The notes: a model not told the origin generated them from the sequence alone. 12,185 nucleotides of DNA from an uncultured Alphaproteobacteria bacterium (GCA_944391365.1 CALXTH010000109.1:1-12185); one strand, 5' to 3'; positions 1 to 5,298 are shown, counted from the stretch's first letter. Translations and numbers: made by a program.

Positions 1-1
1 A

Positions 2-862
2 AATGCGTCGGCGCTGTTTGGTGACAGCGGGTTTGGCGTGTATGACGGAATGGTCAAAGAGGGAAAAACGGTTAAGGGGATGCTGGTTAAAGGCATTGCC
101 GCCAAGCCGCGTTCGTTTTTTGACAAGTTGGACGGCTATGCCAAAGAAGAAGGTATGGGCGGGGTTGCTTATCTGGCTTTTGCCGAAGGCGGTGTGAAAG
201 GAATTGCCCGGATGCTGAGTGAGGCCAAGGTTGCCGAGATTAAAGCGGCATTTAGTGCCACGGACGGGGATGCAATTCTGTTTGTGGCCGGAAAGGGCGT
301 GAAGTTTGACAAATTCAGCGGGCGGCTGCGTAATAAAGTCGGTGAGGAGCTGGGGCTGATTGATGTCAATTCTTTCAAAATGTGCTGGGTGGTTGATTTT
401 CCGTTTTATGAAGAAAATGAGGAGACCGGAGCGGTTGAGTTTTCGCATAATCCGTTTTCTATGCCGCAGGGCGGAATGGAGGCTTTGGAAAACAAAGCGC
501 CGCTGGAGATTCTGGCTTATCAATATGATTTTGTCTGCAACGGGGTGGAGCTGTTGTCGGGCGGTGTGCGCAATCATCAGCCGGAGATTATGTATAAGGT
601 GTTTGAAATTGCCGGGTATGGGCATGAGGTGGTTGACAACAAGTTTGGCGGAATGATCAGTGCGTTTAAGTTCGGGGCACCGCCGCACGCCGGGTCGGCT
701 TACGGGGTTGACCGTTTGGTGATGTTGCTGCTTGATGAGCCGATTATCCGTGATGTGATTTTGTTCCCGCTGAACGGCAAGGCGCAAGACCTGATGATGC
801 AGGCGCCGAATGTGGTGACGGAAGAGCAGTTGAAAGAACTGCATATTAAGATTGCCGAATAG
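2..862 (+). CDS. aspS: Aspartyl-tRNA synthetase, C-terminal part (5' truncated by window edge)
   Basis: Charges tRNA(Asp), and in many alphaproteobacteria also tRNA(Asn), with aspartate in the cytoplasm. The frame is open from base 2 and gives 286 residues up to TAG at 860-862. The visible part starts in the bacterial GAD insertion domain ('[13 protein letters not shown]', then '[10 protein letters not shown]'). It continues into the class II catalytic core with '[15 protein letters not shown]', and ends with motif 3 ('[21 protein letters not shown]'-like segment, with the ATP-binding Arg of 'GVDRL') and the '[12 protein letters not shown]' tail. Class II motifs 1 and 2 and the anticodon-binding domain lie upstream of the window. 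The 'HNPFSMPQ' form is the one I recall from non-discriminating AspRS of alphaproteobacteria; that is memory, not a search. The coding strand is much richer in G than the plus-strand genes to the right. A strong terminator follows 21 nt after the stop. Confidence 0.97.
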   Translation, partial: NASALFGDSGFGVYDGMVKEGKTVKGMLVKGIAAKPRSFFDKLDGYAKEEGMGGVAYLAFAEGGVKGIARMLSEAKVAEIKAAFSATDGDAILFVAGKGVKFDKFSGRLRNKVGEELGLIDVNSFKMCWVVDFPFYEENEETGAVEFSHNPFSMPQGGMEALENKAPLEILAYQYDFVCNGVELLSGGVRNHQPEIMYKVFEIAGYGHEVVDNKFGGMISAFKFGAPPHAGSAYGVDRLVMLLLDEPIIRDVILFPLNGKAQDLMMQAPNVVTEEQLKELHIKIAE

Positions 863-883
863 GCGGTTGTTGTAAAGAAAGAG

Positions 884-909
884 GGCTCGGTATTTTGCCG
901 AGCCTTTTT
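884..909 (+). terminator. Rho-independent terminator of aspS, probably bidirectional
   Basis: A perfect 7-bp stem GGCTCGG (884-890) / CCGAGCC (898-904) with a 7-nt loop is followed by TTTTT (905-909). It lies 21 nt after the aspS stop and 12 nt beyond the stop of the convergent minus-strand gene (916). On the minus strand the hairpin is followed by CTCTTTCTTTA, so it may stop both transcripts. Confidence 0.92.
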
Positions 910-915
910 GATGTT

Positions 916-1653
916 TTACCATGAGGTGAGTATGGGGCGGACATAGGGGCGGTCTGATCTGGTCGTACTATATTCTTTGCCATTAGCCATACTTACGGAG
1001 CAATAGTAGTTGCAGTTACCTCTGGTGGATGACCAATATTCACCATTTTCTGTCAATTTTATTCCGCCGTTAGCAGAAAGCAAATTATTGAGAGCAGATT
1101 TGTTGTTATACATGGTAAACAGCTGATCTGTTGATGGTAGCGTTCCTTTGTTATTATTGCAGAAATTGTAATTTTTACAACCACTGTCAGCATCATCCCA
1201 ATACATATATCCCAAATCTCTCATCGCAACATAAAAATTCATTCCCGAAGTTTTAACGGCAACTACCGAGCCATTACATTTATAGACATTCCCATCAGGT
1301 CCATTTAGGATTGCTTTCTGACAATTCCCGTCTTTCCATTCATATCCGCTGGCACAGGTACATTGAGTATATTTGCCACCGCAGGCAGAGCCTGCGCCAC
1401 CGGCATAGCCGGTGCCCGTGCAAGTCAAAGTGAACCCATATTCATCACAGAATTTTTGTTTGCACTCTTCTTCATTTGCACCCAAACATGCCCATTTGTT
1501 CCCAAATGGACATTTGACGCCTTTGCCGCCATTGCAGGAGTTTTCGGTATAACCCAAAGCTTCACAATCCTGCGTGGCAACACATTGAGCATTAACAGTT
1601 AAAGGAATAAAGGACAAACTTGTCCCTAAGAGTAAAAATTTGATATTATTCAT
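916..1653 (-). CDS. Secreted cysteine-rich protein with DUF1566/Lcl_C-like C-terminus
   Basis: Function unknown; 245 residues. I start it at the ATG at 1653, not 1701. The SD AAAGAGGTG lies just upstream, a near-consensus promoter lies at 1692-1720 so the longer start would fall at the promoter, and the protein then opens with a clean signal peptide (residues 1-22, hydrophobic 'FLLLGTSLSFIPL', cleavage after 'VNA'). Residues 24-100 are a Cys-rich module with 'CEALGY', 'CPFGNKWAC', 'GTGYAGGAGSACGGKYTQC' and 'CTCASGYEW'. Residues about 118-241 resemble the FISUMP/DUF1566 fold ('GTLPSTDQL', 'YWSSTRGNC', 'SMANGKEY', 'RPYVRPIL'), seen in many exported or surface proteins. The even spread of Cys suggests disulfides after export to the periplasm or cell surface. 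It shares the Cys module with the divergent gene at 2000-3304. I recall similar Cys-rich proteins in gut alphaproteobacterial genomes but cannot check. Confidence 0.85.
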   Translation of the reverse strand: MNNIKFLLLGTSLSFIPLTVNAQCVATQDCEALGYTENSCNGGKGVKCPFGNKWACLGANEEECKQKFCDEYGFTLTCTGTGYAGGAGSACGGKYTQCTCASGYEWKDGNCQKAILNGPDGNVYKCNGSVVAVKTSGMNFYVAMRDLGYMYWDDADSGCKNYNFCNNNKGTLPSTDQLFTMYNNKSALNNLLSANGGIKLTENGEYWSSTRGNCNYYCSVSMANGKEYSTTRSDRPYVRPILTSW

Positions 1654-1691
1654 GACACACCTCTTTAATGATACAGTTTCATACAAAGAAA

Positions 1692-1720
1692 AGTATATCA
1701 TAATTAAATTTTATTGTAAA
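1692..1720 (-). promoter_or_regulatory. Sigma-70-type promoter of the minus-strand Cys-rich gene
   Basis: Read on the minus strand: -35 TTTACA (1720-1715), 17-nt spacer, -10 TATACT (1697-1692). This predicts a transcript start near 1685, about 30 nt before the ATG at 1653. The match is 5/6 in each box with optimal spacing, in an AT-rich stretch. Confidence 0.8.
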
Positions 1721-1758
1721 TTATAAATTCAAAATAAAAACTGAAATTTTGACAAATA

Positions 1759-1791
1759 AAAAATCCCGTATTCTTAAAACACAGGACTTTT
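1759..1791 (-). terminator. Terminator-like hairpin at the minus-strand 3' side of structured element copy 1
   Basis: On the minus strand AAAAGTCCTGT (1791-1781) pairs over 11 positions, with two G-U wobbles, with ACGGGATTTTT (1769-1759). The loop is 11 nt and the T run continues to 1758. It lies between structured element copy 1 and the promoter of the minus-strand Cys-rich gene, so it could end a minus-strand transcript of the element. On the plus strand the same hairpin is followed by TCTCTG, a poorer tail. Confidence 0.6.
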
Positions 1792-1798
1792 CTCTGTA

Positions 1799-1890
1799 GA
1801 GGCACAAGGCGCACGCAGTGCGTTCCAAGTCCCTATCCTTCCACAGCTAACCGATCAGGTCAAGCTGCGCCAGCTTGTGCCTCAGCTTCC
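1799..1890 (-). repeat. Unidentified structured element, copy 1 (possible ncRNA or palindromic repeat)
   Basis: On the plus strand the element holds a hairpin CGCAC-GCA-GTGCG (1810-1822), the block CCCTATCC (1831-1838), a hairpin CAAGCTG-CGC-CAGCTTG (1861-1877) and the block CCTCAGCTTCC (1880-1890). An outer stem GAGGCA (1799-1804) / TGCCTC (1878-1883) can close it. A diverged copy lies at 3514-3626 with the same order of blocks and the same 3-nt loops but different stem bases. The minus strand is preferred because a terminator-like hairpin follows on that side in both copies. No clear minus-strand promoter was seen upstream, so transcription is unproven. It does not match a tRNA, SRP RNA, RNase P or tmRNA that I can recognise. 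Confidence 0.6.
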
Positions 1891-1930
1891 CCGTTTGTGC
1901 AAATTTTCCGTCGCTCTATGAAATTTATTA

Positions 1931-1959
1931 TTTACAACATTTTTCTTTTCTGATATAAT
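1931..1959 (+). promoter_or_regulatory. Sigma-70-type promoter of the plus-strand Cys-rich gene
   Basis: -35 TTTACA (1931-1936), 17-nt spacer, perfect -10 TATAAT (1954-1959). The predicted start is near 1966, leaving a leader of about 34 nt before the ATG at 2000. This excludes a longer reading frame from the ATG at 1958, which overlaps the -10 box. Confidence 0.85.
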
Positions 1960-1999
1960 GAGAGTCGTGGAGATAATTGTAGATTGTAAAGGTGATATT

Positions 2000-3304
2000 A
2001 TGATGATGTTCAGACCGATACTTTTTGTATCCTGTTCATGCGTGGCTCTTTTTGCCGCTCATGGATTTTCCGACGCGGCTCAAACAGCCTCAAAACTTCC
2101 TTCCTCTTCCTTATTGATTGCTGACTATGACGGGGCTTCCGGGATCTCATCTATCTACACATCCGGGATGGAAAGCCTTTTCCTCCCTTCATACACACAC
2201 CGCCCGGAATCCCCGTCGCCTCTATCTGATTTAACACAACAAACGAACCATGAAAAAAACTCTGTCATTGCGAGGAGGACTTCGTCCGACGAAACAATCC
2301 ATAATAAAAACAAATTAGCAATACTTTCCTCCCCTATAGATATAGGGGAGGTTAGGAGGGGTGTGATTAATTCTGATACAGTTAATCAGCACTCACCCTC
2401 CCTGTCCCTCCCTATACAACAGGGAGGGAACCCTCGAACAAACCTCGTGCAGCTTGTATCGGTCTGCTTCATTACCGACGCGGGGAATTGTCGGGGTGAT
2501 GAGTATGATTACGGCGGGGCGAATACCCCGGACGGAAGTTCCGGCGGGACACCGGGCGGTGGTGGTTCATCCGGCGGTAATAACGGAAACGGCGATGACC
2601 CAGAATGGGAATTGGATAATAAGGAACGGTGCAACAAAGAGGGATATGTGACAACAAAATGTAATTCGGTTGAAAATCCGGTCAATTATTGTCCTTATGA
2701 TGGTTCTTATTTTGAAAAATGTGTTTGCAAGCCGGGGTTGGTGACCTGCACCAAACCTTATTATGGCGTTGGGGAAAGTTGCGGCGGGAAATATGCCTCC
2801 TGCCAGCTGGATAACGCCAGAGCCTGCAAAGAAGACGGCTATACCCAAACCGGCTCTTGCAACTCGGTTCAAAACATCAACAAACGCTGCCCGTACGACG
2901 CCAATTATTTTGACAAATGTGTCTGCCGGTCAGACCTTTATACCTGCTCATCGCCGTTACAGGGTGTCGGCACCGCCTGCGGTGGTAAATATGCCAACTG
3001 TAAATGCCCGAGTTCGTATAGTTCCTGCTCCTGCGGAAAAGCTTCCGGTGCCTCATCCTGCACCTGGGGCGGGACAACCAAATATTCATCATGCAAAAGC
3101 TGCAACTCATCTTCAAGTTCTTCGTCATCTTCAAGTAGTTCCTCAGGTGGGGGCAGTGCATCCAAATATTGTGGCGGAGGATGTTGCACATGCACCAAAA
3201 GAGGAAGTCCGGGACCTGGTGACAATTTCCATAAGCCTTGCCTTACCTGCATAAAAACTGGAACATCTTCTCGTTGTTCTGATTGCATCTGTTCTTGCTA
3301 CTGA
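2000..3304 (+). CDS. Secreted cysteine-rich protein with two tandem Cys modules and embedded palindromic repeats
   Basis: Function unknown; 434 residues. ATG at 2000 is chosen because AAAGGTGA (1988-1995) is a good SD and the promoter lies at 1931-1959; ATGs at 2003 and 2006 are alternatives. Residues 1 to about 27 form a signal peptide-like segment ('PILFVSCSCVALFAA'). Residues about 88-144 are encoded by palindromic repeats ('SVIARRTSSDETI', then 'LSSPIDIGEVRRG'), which makes this part suspect as a functional domain. A Gly/Ser/Asn-rich linker follows (about 175-200). Two tandem modules (residues 211-268 and 276-334) share the pattern C-x3-GY, CNSV, CPYD-x2-YF-x-KC-x-C, GVG-x2-CGGKYA-x-C. 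The end is very Cys-rich with a run of 13 Ser (370-382), 'YCGGGCCTCTKRG' and 'CLTCIKTG'. The Ser run uses five different codons, so it is not a simple microsatellite. Likely exported and disulfide-bonded; a strong terminator follows. Confidence 0.8.
   Translation: MMMFRPILFVSCSCVALFAAHGFSDAAQTASKLPSSSLLIADYDGASGISSIYTSGMESLFLPSYTHRPESPSPLSDLTQQTNHEKNSVIARRTSSDETIHNKNKLAILSSPIDIGEVRRGVINSDTVNQHSPSLSLPIQQGGNPRTNLVQLVSVCFITDAGNCRGDEYDYGGANTPDGSSGGTPGGGGSSGGNNGNGDDPEWELDNKERCNKEGYVTTKCNSVENPVNYCPYDGSYFEKCVCKPGLVTCTKPYYGVGESCGGKYASCQLDNARACKEDGYTQTGSCNSVQNINKRCPYDANYFDKCVCRSDLYTCSSPLQGVGTACGGKYANCKCPSSYSSCSCGKASGASSCTWGGTTKYSSCKSCNSSSSSSSSSSSSSGGGSASKYCGGGCCTCTKRGSPGPGDNFHKPCLTCIKTGTSSRCSDCICSCY
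2262..2300. repeat. Palindromic repeat of the 'GTCATTGCGAG...CAATCC' type inside a CDS
   Basis: The stretch opens with CTGTCATTGCGAGGAGG, has a small central hairpin GGAC-TTC-GTCC (2277-2287), and ends in GACGAAACAATCC. The outer ATTG (2267-2270) and CAAT (2295-2298) are complementary. This is the familiar imperfect palindrome found many times in genomes of several bacterial groups, recalled from general knowledge. Its usual translations ('VIARR..SDEAI') match what is read here in the + frame. Confidence 0.75.
2328..2429. repeat. Composite palindromic element inside a CDS
   Basis: Two perfect hairpins bracket a third imperfect one. Hairpin 1 is CCTCCCCTATA-GA-TATAGGGGAGG (2328-2351). Hairpin 2 is TCCCTCCCT (2405-2413) / AGGGAGGGA (2421-2429) with a 7-nt loop. 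Between them GATTAA (2365-2370) pairs with TTAATC (2382-2387), backed by GGAGGGGTG (2355-2363) against CACCCTCC (2394-2401). It has no stop in the + frame of the Cys-rich gene and encodes about 34 residues of it. Such C/T- and G/A-rich palindromes look like intergenic repeats rather than protein-coding sequence. Confidence 0.75.
2630..3001 (+). repeat. Tandem duplication of a Cys module inside the Cys-rich gene
   Basis: Module 1 (2630-2803, 58 residues) and module 2 (2825-3001, 59 residues) align over their whole length. Both contain 'CNSV', 'CPYD', 'KCVC', 'GVG' and 'CGGKYA', and they are joined by 'QLDNARA'. Their DNA has diverged: module 1 prefers G/T-ending codons and module 2 C-ending codons. 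The duplication is therefore old, or the modules have different histories. Confidence 0.85.
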
Positions 3305-3318
3305 CCTTATATCAACGC

Positions 3319-3349
3319 CAAAAGCAGCCTCCGCCGGAAGCTGCTTTTG
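3319..3349 (+). terminator. Rho-independent terminator of the plus-strand Cys-rich gene
   Basis: A perfect 10-bp stem CAAAAGCAGC (3319-3328) / GCTGCTTTTG (3340-3349) has an 11-nt loop in which TCC and GGA can pair further. It starts 14 nt after the stop codon. The T run is inside the 3' arm, and the symmetric A run would make it work on the minus strand as well. Confidence 0.85.
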
Positions 3350-3477
3350 CTGTCATATTAATTCTGCTCTCCTAAAAACAATCATTATTTTGTCTCCTTC
3401 ATTCAATCAGCCTAACCGGCCATAGCTTAAGACAATAATTTGGAAAAAACTCTCCGCATCACAAAACCGAAACAAAA

Positions 3478-3503
3478 GAAACACTGAAGAATATCCCTGT
3501 TTC
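3478..3503 (-). terminator. Weak terminator-like hairpin beyond structured element copy 2
   Basis: On the minus strand GAAACA (3503-3498) pairs with TGTTTC (3483-3478) around a 14-nt loop, followed by TTTTGTTT. Its position relative to the element matches the stronger hairpin beyond copy 1, but the stem is short and AT-rich. Confidence 0.35.
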
Positions 3504-3513
3504 CGATACAATC

Positions 3514-3629
3514 TGCACGCAGTGCATTTCTTTGCCCCTATCCCTCAACAGCAATCGACCGGATCAAACGGCGCCCGTTTGTCGACCTGCCTCAGATCGC
3601 CGATGGGGTAAAGCGGCCTCAGCTTCCGC
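3514..3629 (-). repeat. Unidentified structured element, copy 2 (possible ncRNA or palindromic repeat)
   Basis: Homologous to 1799-1890. On the plus strand it has a hairpin TGCAC-GCA-GTGCA (3514-3526), the block CCCTATCC (3536-3543), a hairpin CAAACGG-CGC-CCGTTTG (3565-3581) and the block CCTCAGCTTCC (3617-3627). The minus-strand segment between the second hairpin and GGATAGGG is about 29 nt and roughly three quarters identical to copy 1. It carries an insertion of about 30 nt, bounded by two copies of CTGAGGC on the minus strand. The insertion adds a possible long-range stem CTTTGCCCC (3530-3538) / GGGGTAAAG (3605-3613). The rest of 3305-3711 has no gene that I can support. Confidence 0.6.
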
Positions 3630-3650
3630 ACCACAAAAACGCGGACAAAC

Positions 3651-3685
3651 AAAAAAAGACCGGAAAACATCCCTGCTCCCGGCCT
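3651..3685 (-). terminator. Rho-independent terminator of rpmG
   Basis: On the minus strand AGGCCGG (3685-3679) pairs with CCGGTCT (3663-3657), including one G-U, around a 15-nt loop, and is followed by a run of seven T (3657-3651). It lies 26 nt after the rpmG stop. Confidence 0.85.
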
Positions 3686-3711
3686 TTCATCAATCTTCGC
3701 TCTGAAAAAAA

Positions 3712-3879
3712 TTATTTCAACTTCTTTTCTACGAACTCTTCATGCTTTTTGGACTTCTTGTCATATTTCTTCAAAGACAACTTTTCCGGATGAGTTCTCG
3801 GATTCTTTTCAGCAAGATAAAATGTACCTGTACCGGCGGTGCTTTCCAATTTTACTTTAACTTTTACTGCTTTTGCCAT
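3712..3879 (-). CDS. rpmG: 50S ribosomal protein L33
   Basis: A small structural protein of the large ribosomal subunit, near the E site. It has 55 residues, the usual alphaproteobacterial length, with the family core 'KLESTAGTGTFYLAEKNPR', 'EKLSLKKYDKKSKKHEEF' and a very basic composition. It has no Cys, so it is the zinc-independent (C-minus) form. The ATG at 3879 is chosen over an upstream in-frame ATG at 3918 because the protein then starts with the family's 'MAKAVKVKVKL', and GGGAG lies about 10 nt upstream. It is monocistronic, with its own consensus-like promoter at 3988-4015, a leader of about 100 nt and a terminator at 3651-3685. Confidence 0.97.
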   Translation of the reverse strand: MAKAVKVKVKLESTAGTGTFYLAEKNPRTHPEKLSLKKYDKKSKKHEEFVEKKLK

Positions 3880-3987
3880 TTTTCCATTTTCTCCCGGCCT
3901 TCCCAAACACGCCGACATTCTCTCAGAGACAACGCCGCCGCCCTTTACAGGCCATTTTTAAAGATTACAAAACTAACATTTAGGCGT

Positions 3988-4015
3988 ACTATACACATTT
4001 CTGCACGATTGTCAA
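3988..4015 (-). promoter_or_regulatory. Consensus-like promoter of rpmG
   Basis: Read on the minus strand: perfect -35 TTGACA (4015-4010), 16-nt spacer, -10 TATAGT (3993-3988). The predicted start near 3981 gives a leader of about 100 nt before the rpmG ATG at 3879, long for a ribosomal protein gene. I see no convincing conserved structure in the leader. Confidence 0.85.
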
Positions 4016-4065
4016 GAACCTTTTTCAAATTCCCTGACGATTCGCCACACATTCCACCCTTTGGG

Positions 4066-5217
4066 CTATTGTGCCGCCATAGCCCGGTTGGCATCAATCC
4101 GTGAAATCAGCAGTTCCTGCGCAATATCCAAATCGACCTTGCGATCCGCCCGGTCTTCTTTAAAACAGGTTTCAGGCTCCTCTCGGGTTAAAACGGTCAA
4201 CAAATTGTCCGTATCTTTCACCCGGTAAAAACAAATATCCGGAACCAGACCGATATTATTCAAAGGTTTCCCCGACGGTGTAAAATAATAAGCATTGGTC
4301 AAAAGCATTTTGTTGTTATCCGGTAAGTCAATCACATTCTGCACTGTTCCTTTGCCGAATGTTCCGGTTCCAAGCACCGCGGCCACACCCTGCTCCTGCA
4401 GAGCTGCCGCCAGAACTTCCGCCGCTGAAGCCGTTCCGCCGTCAACCAGCACAATCATCGGAACATTTTTCACCAACAAATCCTCATGCGCTTTATAATA
4501 CGCGCTGGAATCAGCCTTCCGTCCCTTGGTTGAAACAATAATCCCCTCATCAAGGAACAAATCCGCCACCTCAATGGCCCCGCTCAGGGAGCCGCCCTGA
4601 CTCATACGCAAATCAAGAATAATCCCCTCAACCTGCTCCCGGTATTGAATCACCGACTGGGTAATATTGGCGGCCGTAAACTTCGTCAGCGTATTAATCT
4701 TGATATACAACACCCGCCCGTCCAGCATCCGCGCCGCATATTCGCGACTGAACTGCGTCAGCCCACTTTCATCCTGCAACAAATCCGAATAATATTTTGA
4801 ATTCTTGTCCAGTTTTTTGAACGCCGCAATCAACATCCGGTCAACCGCTTCAAAATCCTTTTGCTTAATAACCGGAGACGCTTTTGTCGCGGTTTTCAGC
4901 ATTTTGAGCGTCAGCTTTGCCCAAGCCTGTTTGTTGTCGTTAAAATAGTCGGGCTTCATCAGGCTTTTATAAATTCCTGACTTATAATAAAGGGTTACCC
5001 GGGAACCATCATCCGCCACCCGAACATTTTTATCCATCGTCTGCAACCCCTGCATCGCCCAAATCGCAAACTGCGACATCGGCACATTACCAAGATATTC
5101 ATCCTGCACAGTCTGATAAACGGCTTCCAACAAAGTCTGACTGTCGGCCGCCGCCGGACGCGCCCAAAAACAGCACAACCACGCCAAAATCAAAAATTTC
5201 AAATGTCTCACAATCAT
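4066..5217 (-). CDS. S41 family (C-terminal processing) serine peptidase without a recognisable PDZ domain
   Basis: An exported serine peptidase of the tail-specific/CtpA family, which cleaves proteins near their C-termini in the periplasm; 383 residues. Residues 1-24 are a signal peptide (hydrophobic 'FLILAWLCCFW', 'PAAA' cleavage region). The S41 catalytic core runs from about 166 to 330: 'YIKINTLTKF', 'GIILDLRMSQGGSL', 'VDGGTASAAEVLAAAL' with nucleophile Ser264, and 'GTGTFGKGTVQ' with Lys289. The Ser-Lys spacing of 25 and Gln at Lys+4 fit the family. Unusually, only about 28 residues separate 'LDKNSKYYS' (from 136) from the core strand 'DGRVLYIKI' (166), where CtpA proteins normally hold a PDZ domain of about 90 residues. 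ATG at 5217 has GAGG upstream and a promoter at 5246-5274. It lies 81 nt downstream of xth. The peptidase call is firm; the substrate is unknown. Confidence 0.92.
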   Translation of the reverse strand: MIVRHLKFLILAWLCCFWARPAAADSQTLLEAVYQTVQDEYLGNVPMSQFAIWAMQGLQTMDKNVRVADDGSRVTLYYKSGIYKSLMKPDYFNDNKQAWAKLTLKMLKTATKASPVIKQKDFEAVDRMLIAAFKKLDKNSKYYSDLLQDESGLTQFSREYAARMLDGRVLYIKINTLTKFTAANITQSVIQYREQVEGIILDLRMSQGGSLSGAIEVADLFLDEGIIVSTKGRKADSSAYYKAHEDLLVKNVPMIVLVDGGTASAAEVLAAALQEQGVAAVLGTGTFGKGTVQNVIDLPDNNKMLLTNAYYFTPSGKPLNNIGLVPDICFYRVKDTDNLLTVLTREEPETCFKEDRADRKVDLDIAQELLISRIDANRAMAAQ

Positions 5218-5245
5218 ACCCGCCTCATAAAACTAACCTGAGTTT

Positions 5246-5274
5246 ATCATAAAACGCCCGTTCCCGGACATCAA
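5246..5274 (-). promoter_or_regulatory. Promoter of the S41 peptidase gene
   Basis: Read on the minus strand: -35 TTGATG (5274-5269), 17-nt spacer, -10 TATGAT (5251-5246). The predicted start is near 5239, about 22 nt before the ATG at 5217. It sits in the 81-nt gap after xth, so the peptidase gene can be expressed on its own. Confidence 0.7.
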
Positions 5275-5298
5275 GCGCTTTAATACCATAATCCACCG

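Noticed and set aside
1654..1701. Longer start of the minus-strand Cys-rich gene at 1701
   Set aside because: It would begin at the -10 box of the promoter and add residues before a clean signal peptide. The SD AAAGAGGTG belongs to ATG 1653.
1693..1721. dif-like site (CATAA ... TTATTGTAAAT) near the skew switch
   Set aside because: The XerD-like half matches only partly, the spacing to CATAA is off, and the bases are better explained as the minus-strand promoter.
1958..1999. Longer start of the plus-strand Cys-rich gene at ATG 1958
   Set aside because: This ATG overlaps the TATAAT -10 box at 1954-1959, has no SD and would put polar residues before the signal peptide. ATG 2000 has a good SD.
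2328..2429. CRISPR-like repeats or a tandem terminator inside the CDS
   Set aside because: The hairpins are different sequences without regular spacing or equal spacers, and the reading frame continues through them.
3107..3145. Run of 13 serines as a phase-variable microsatellite
   Set aside because: The codons are mixed (tca, tct, agt, tcg, tcc), so the DNA is not a simple repeat prone to slippage.
2763..3254. 163-residue open frame on plus inside the Cys-rich gene
   Set aside because: It is a +1-frame shadow with basic low-complexity translation and no SD. The Cys module frame is conserved between two genes.
3742..4104. 120-residue open frame on plus over rpmG and its promoter
   Set aside because: It is the antisense shadow of rpmG and its leader, with no SD or recognisable domain. 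rpmG is certain.
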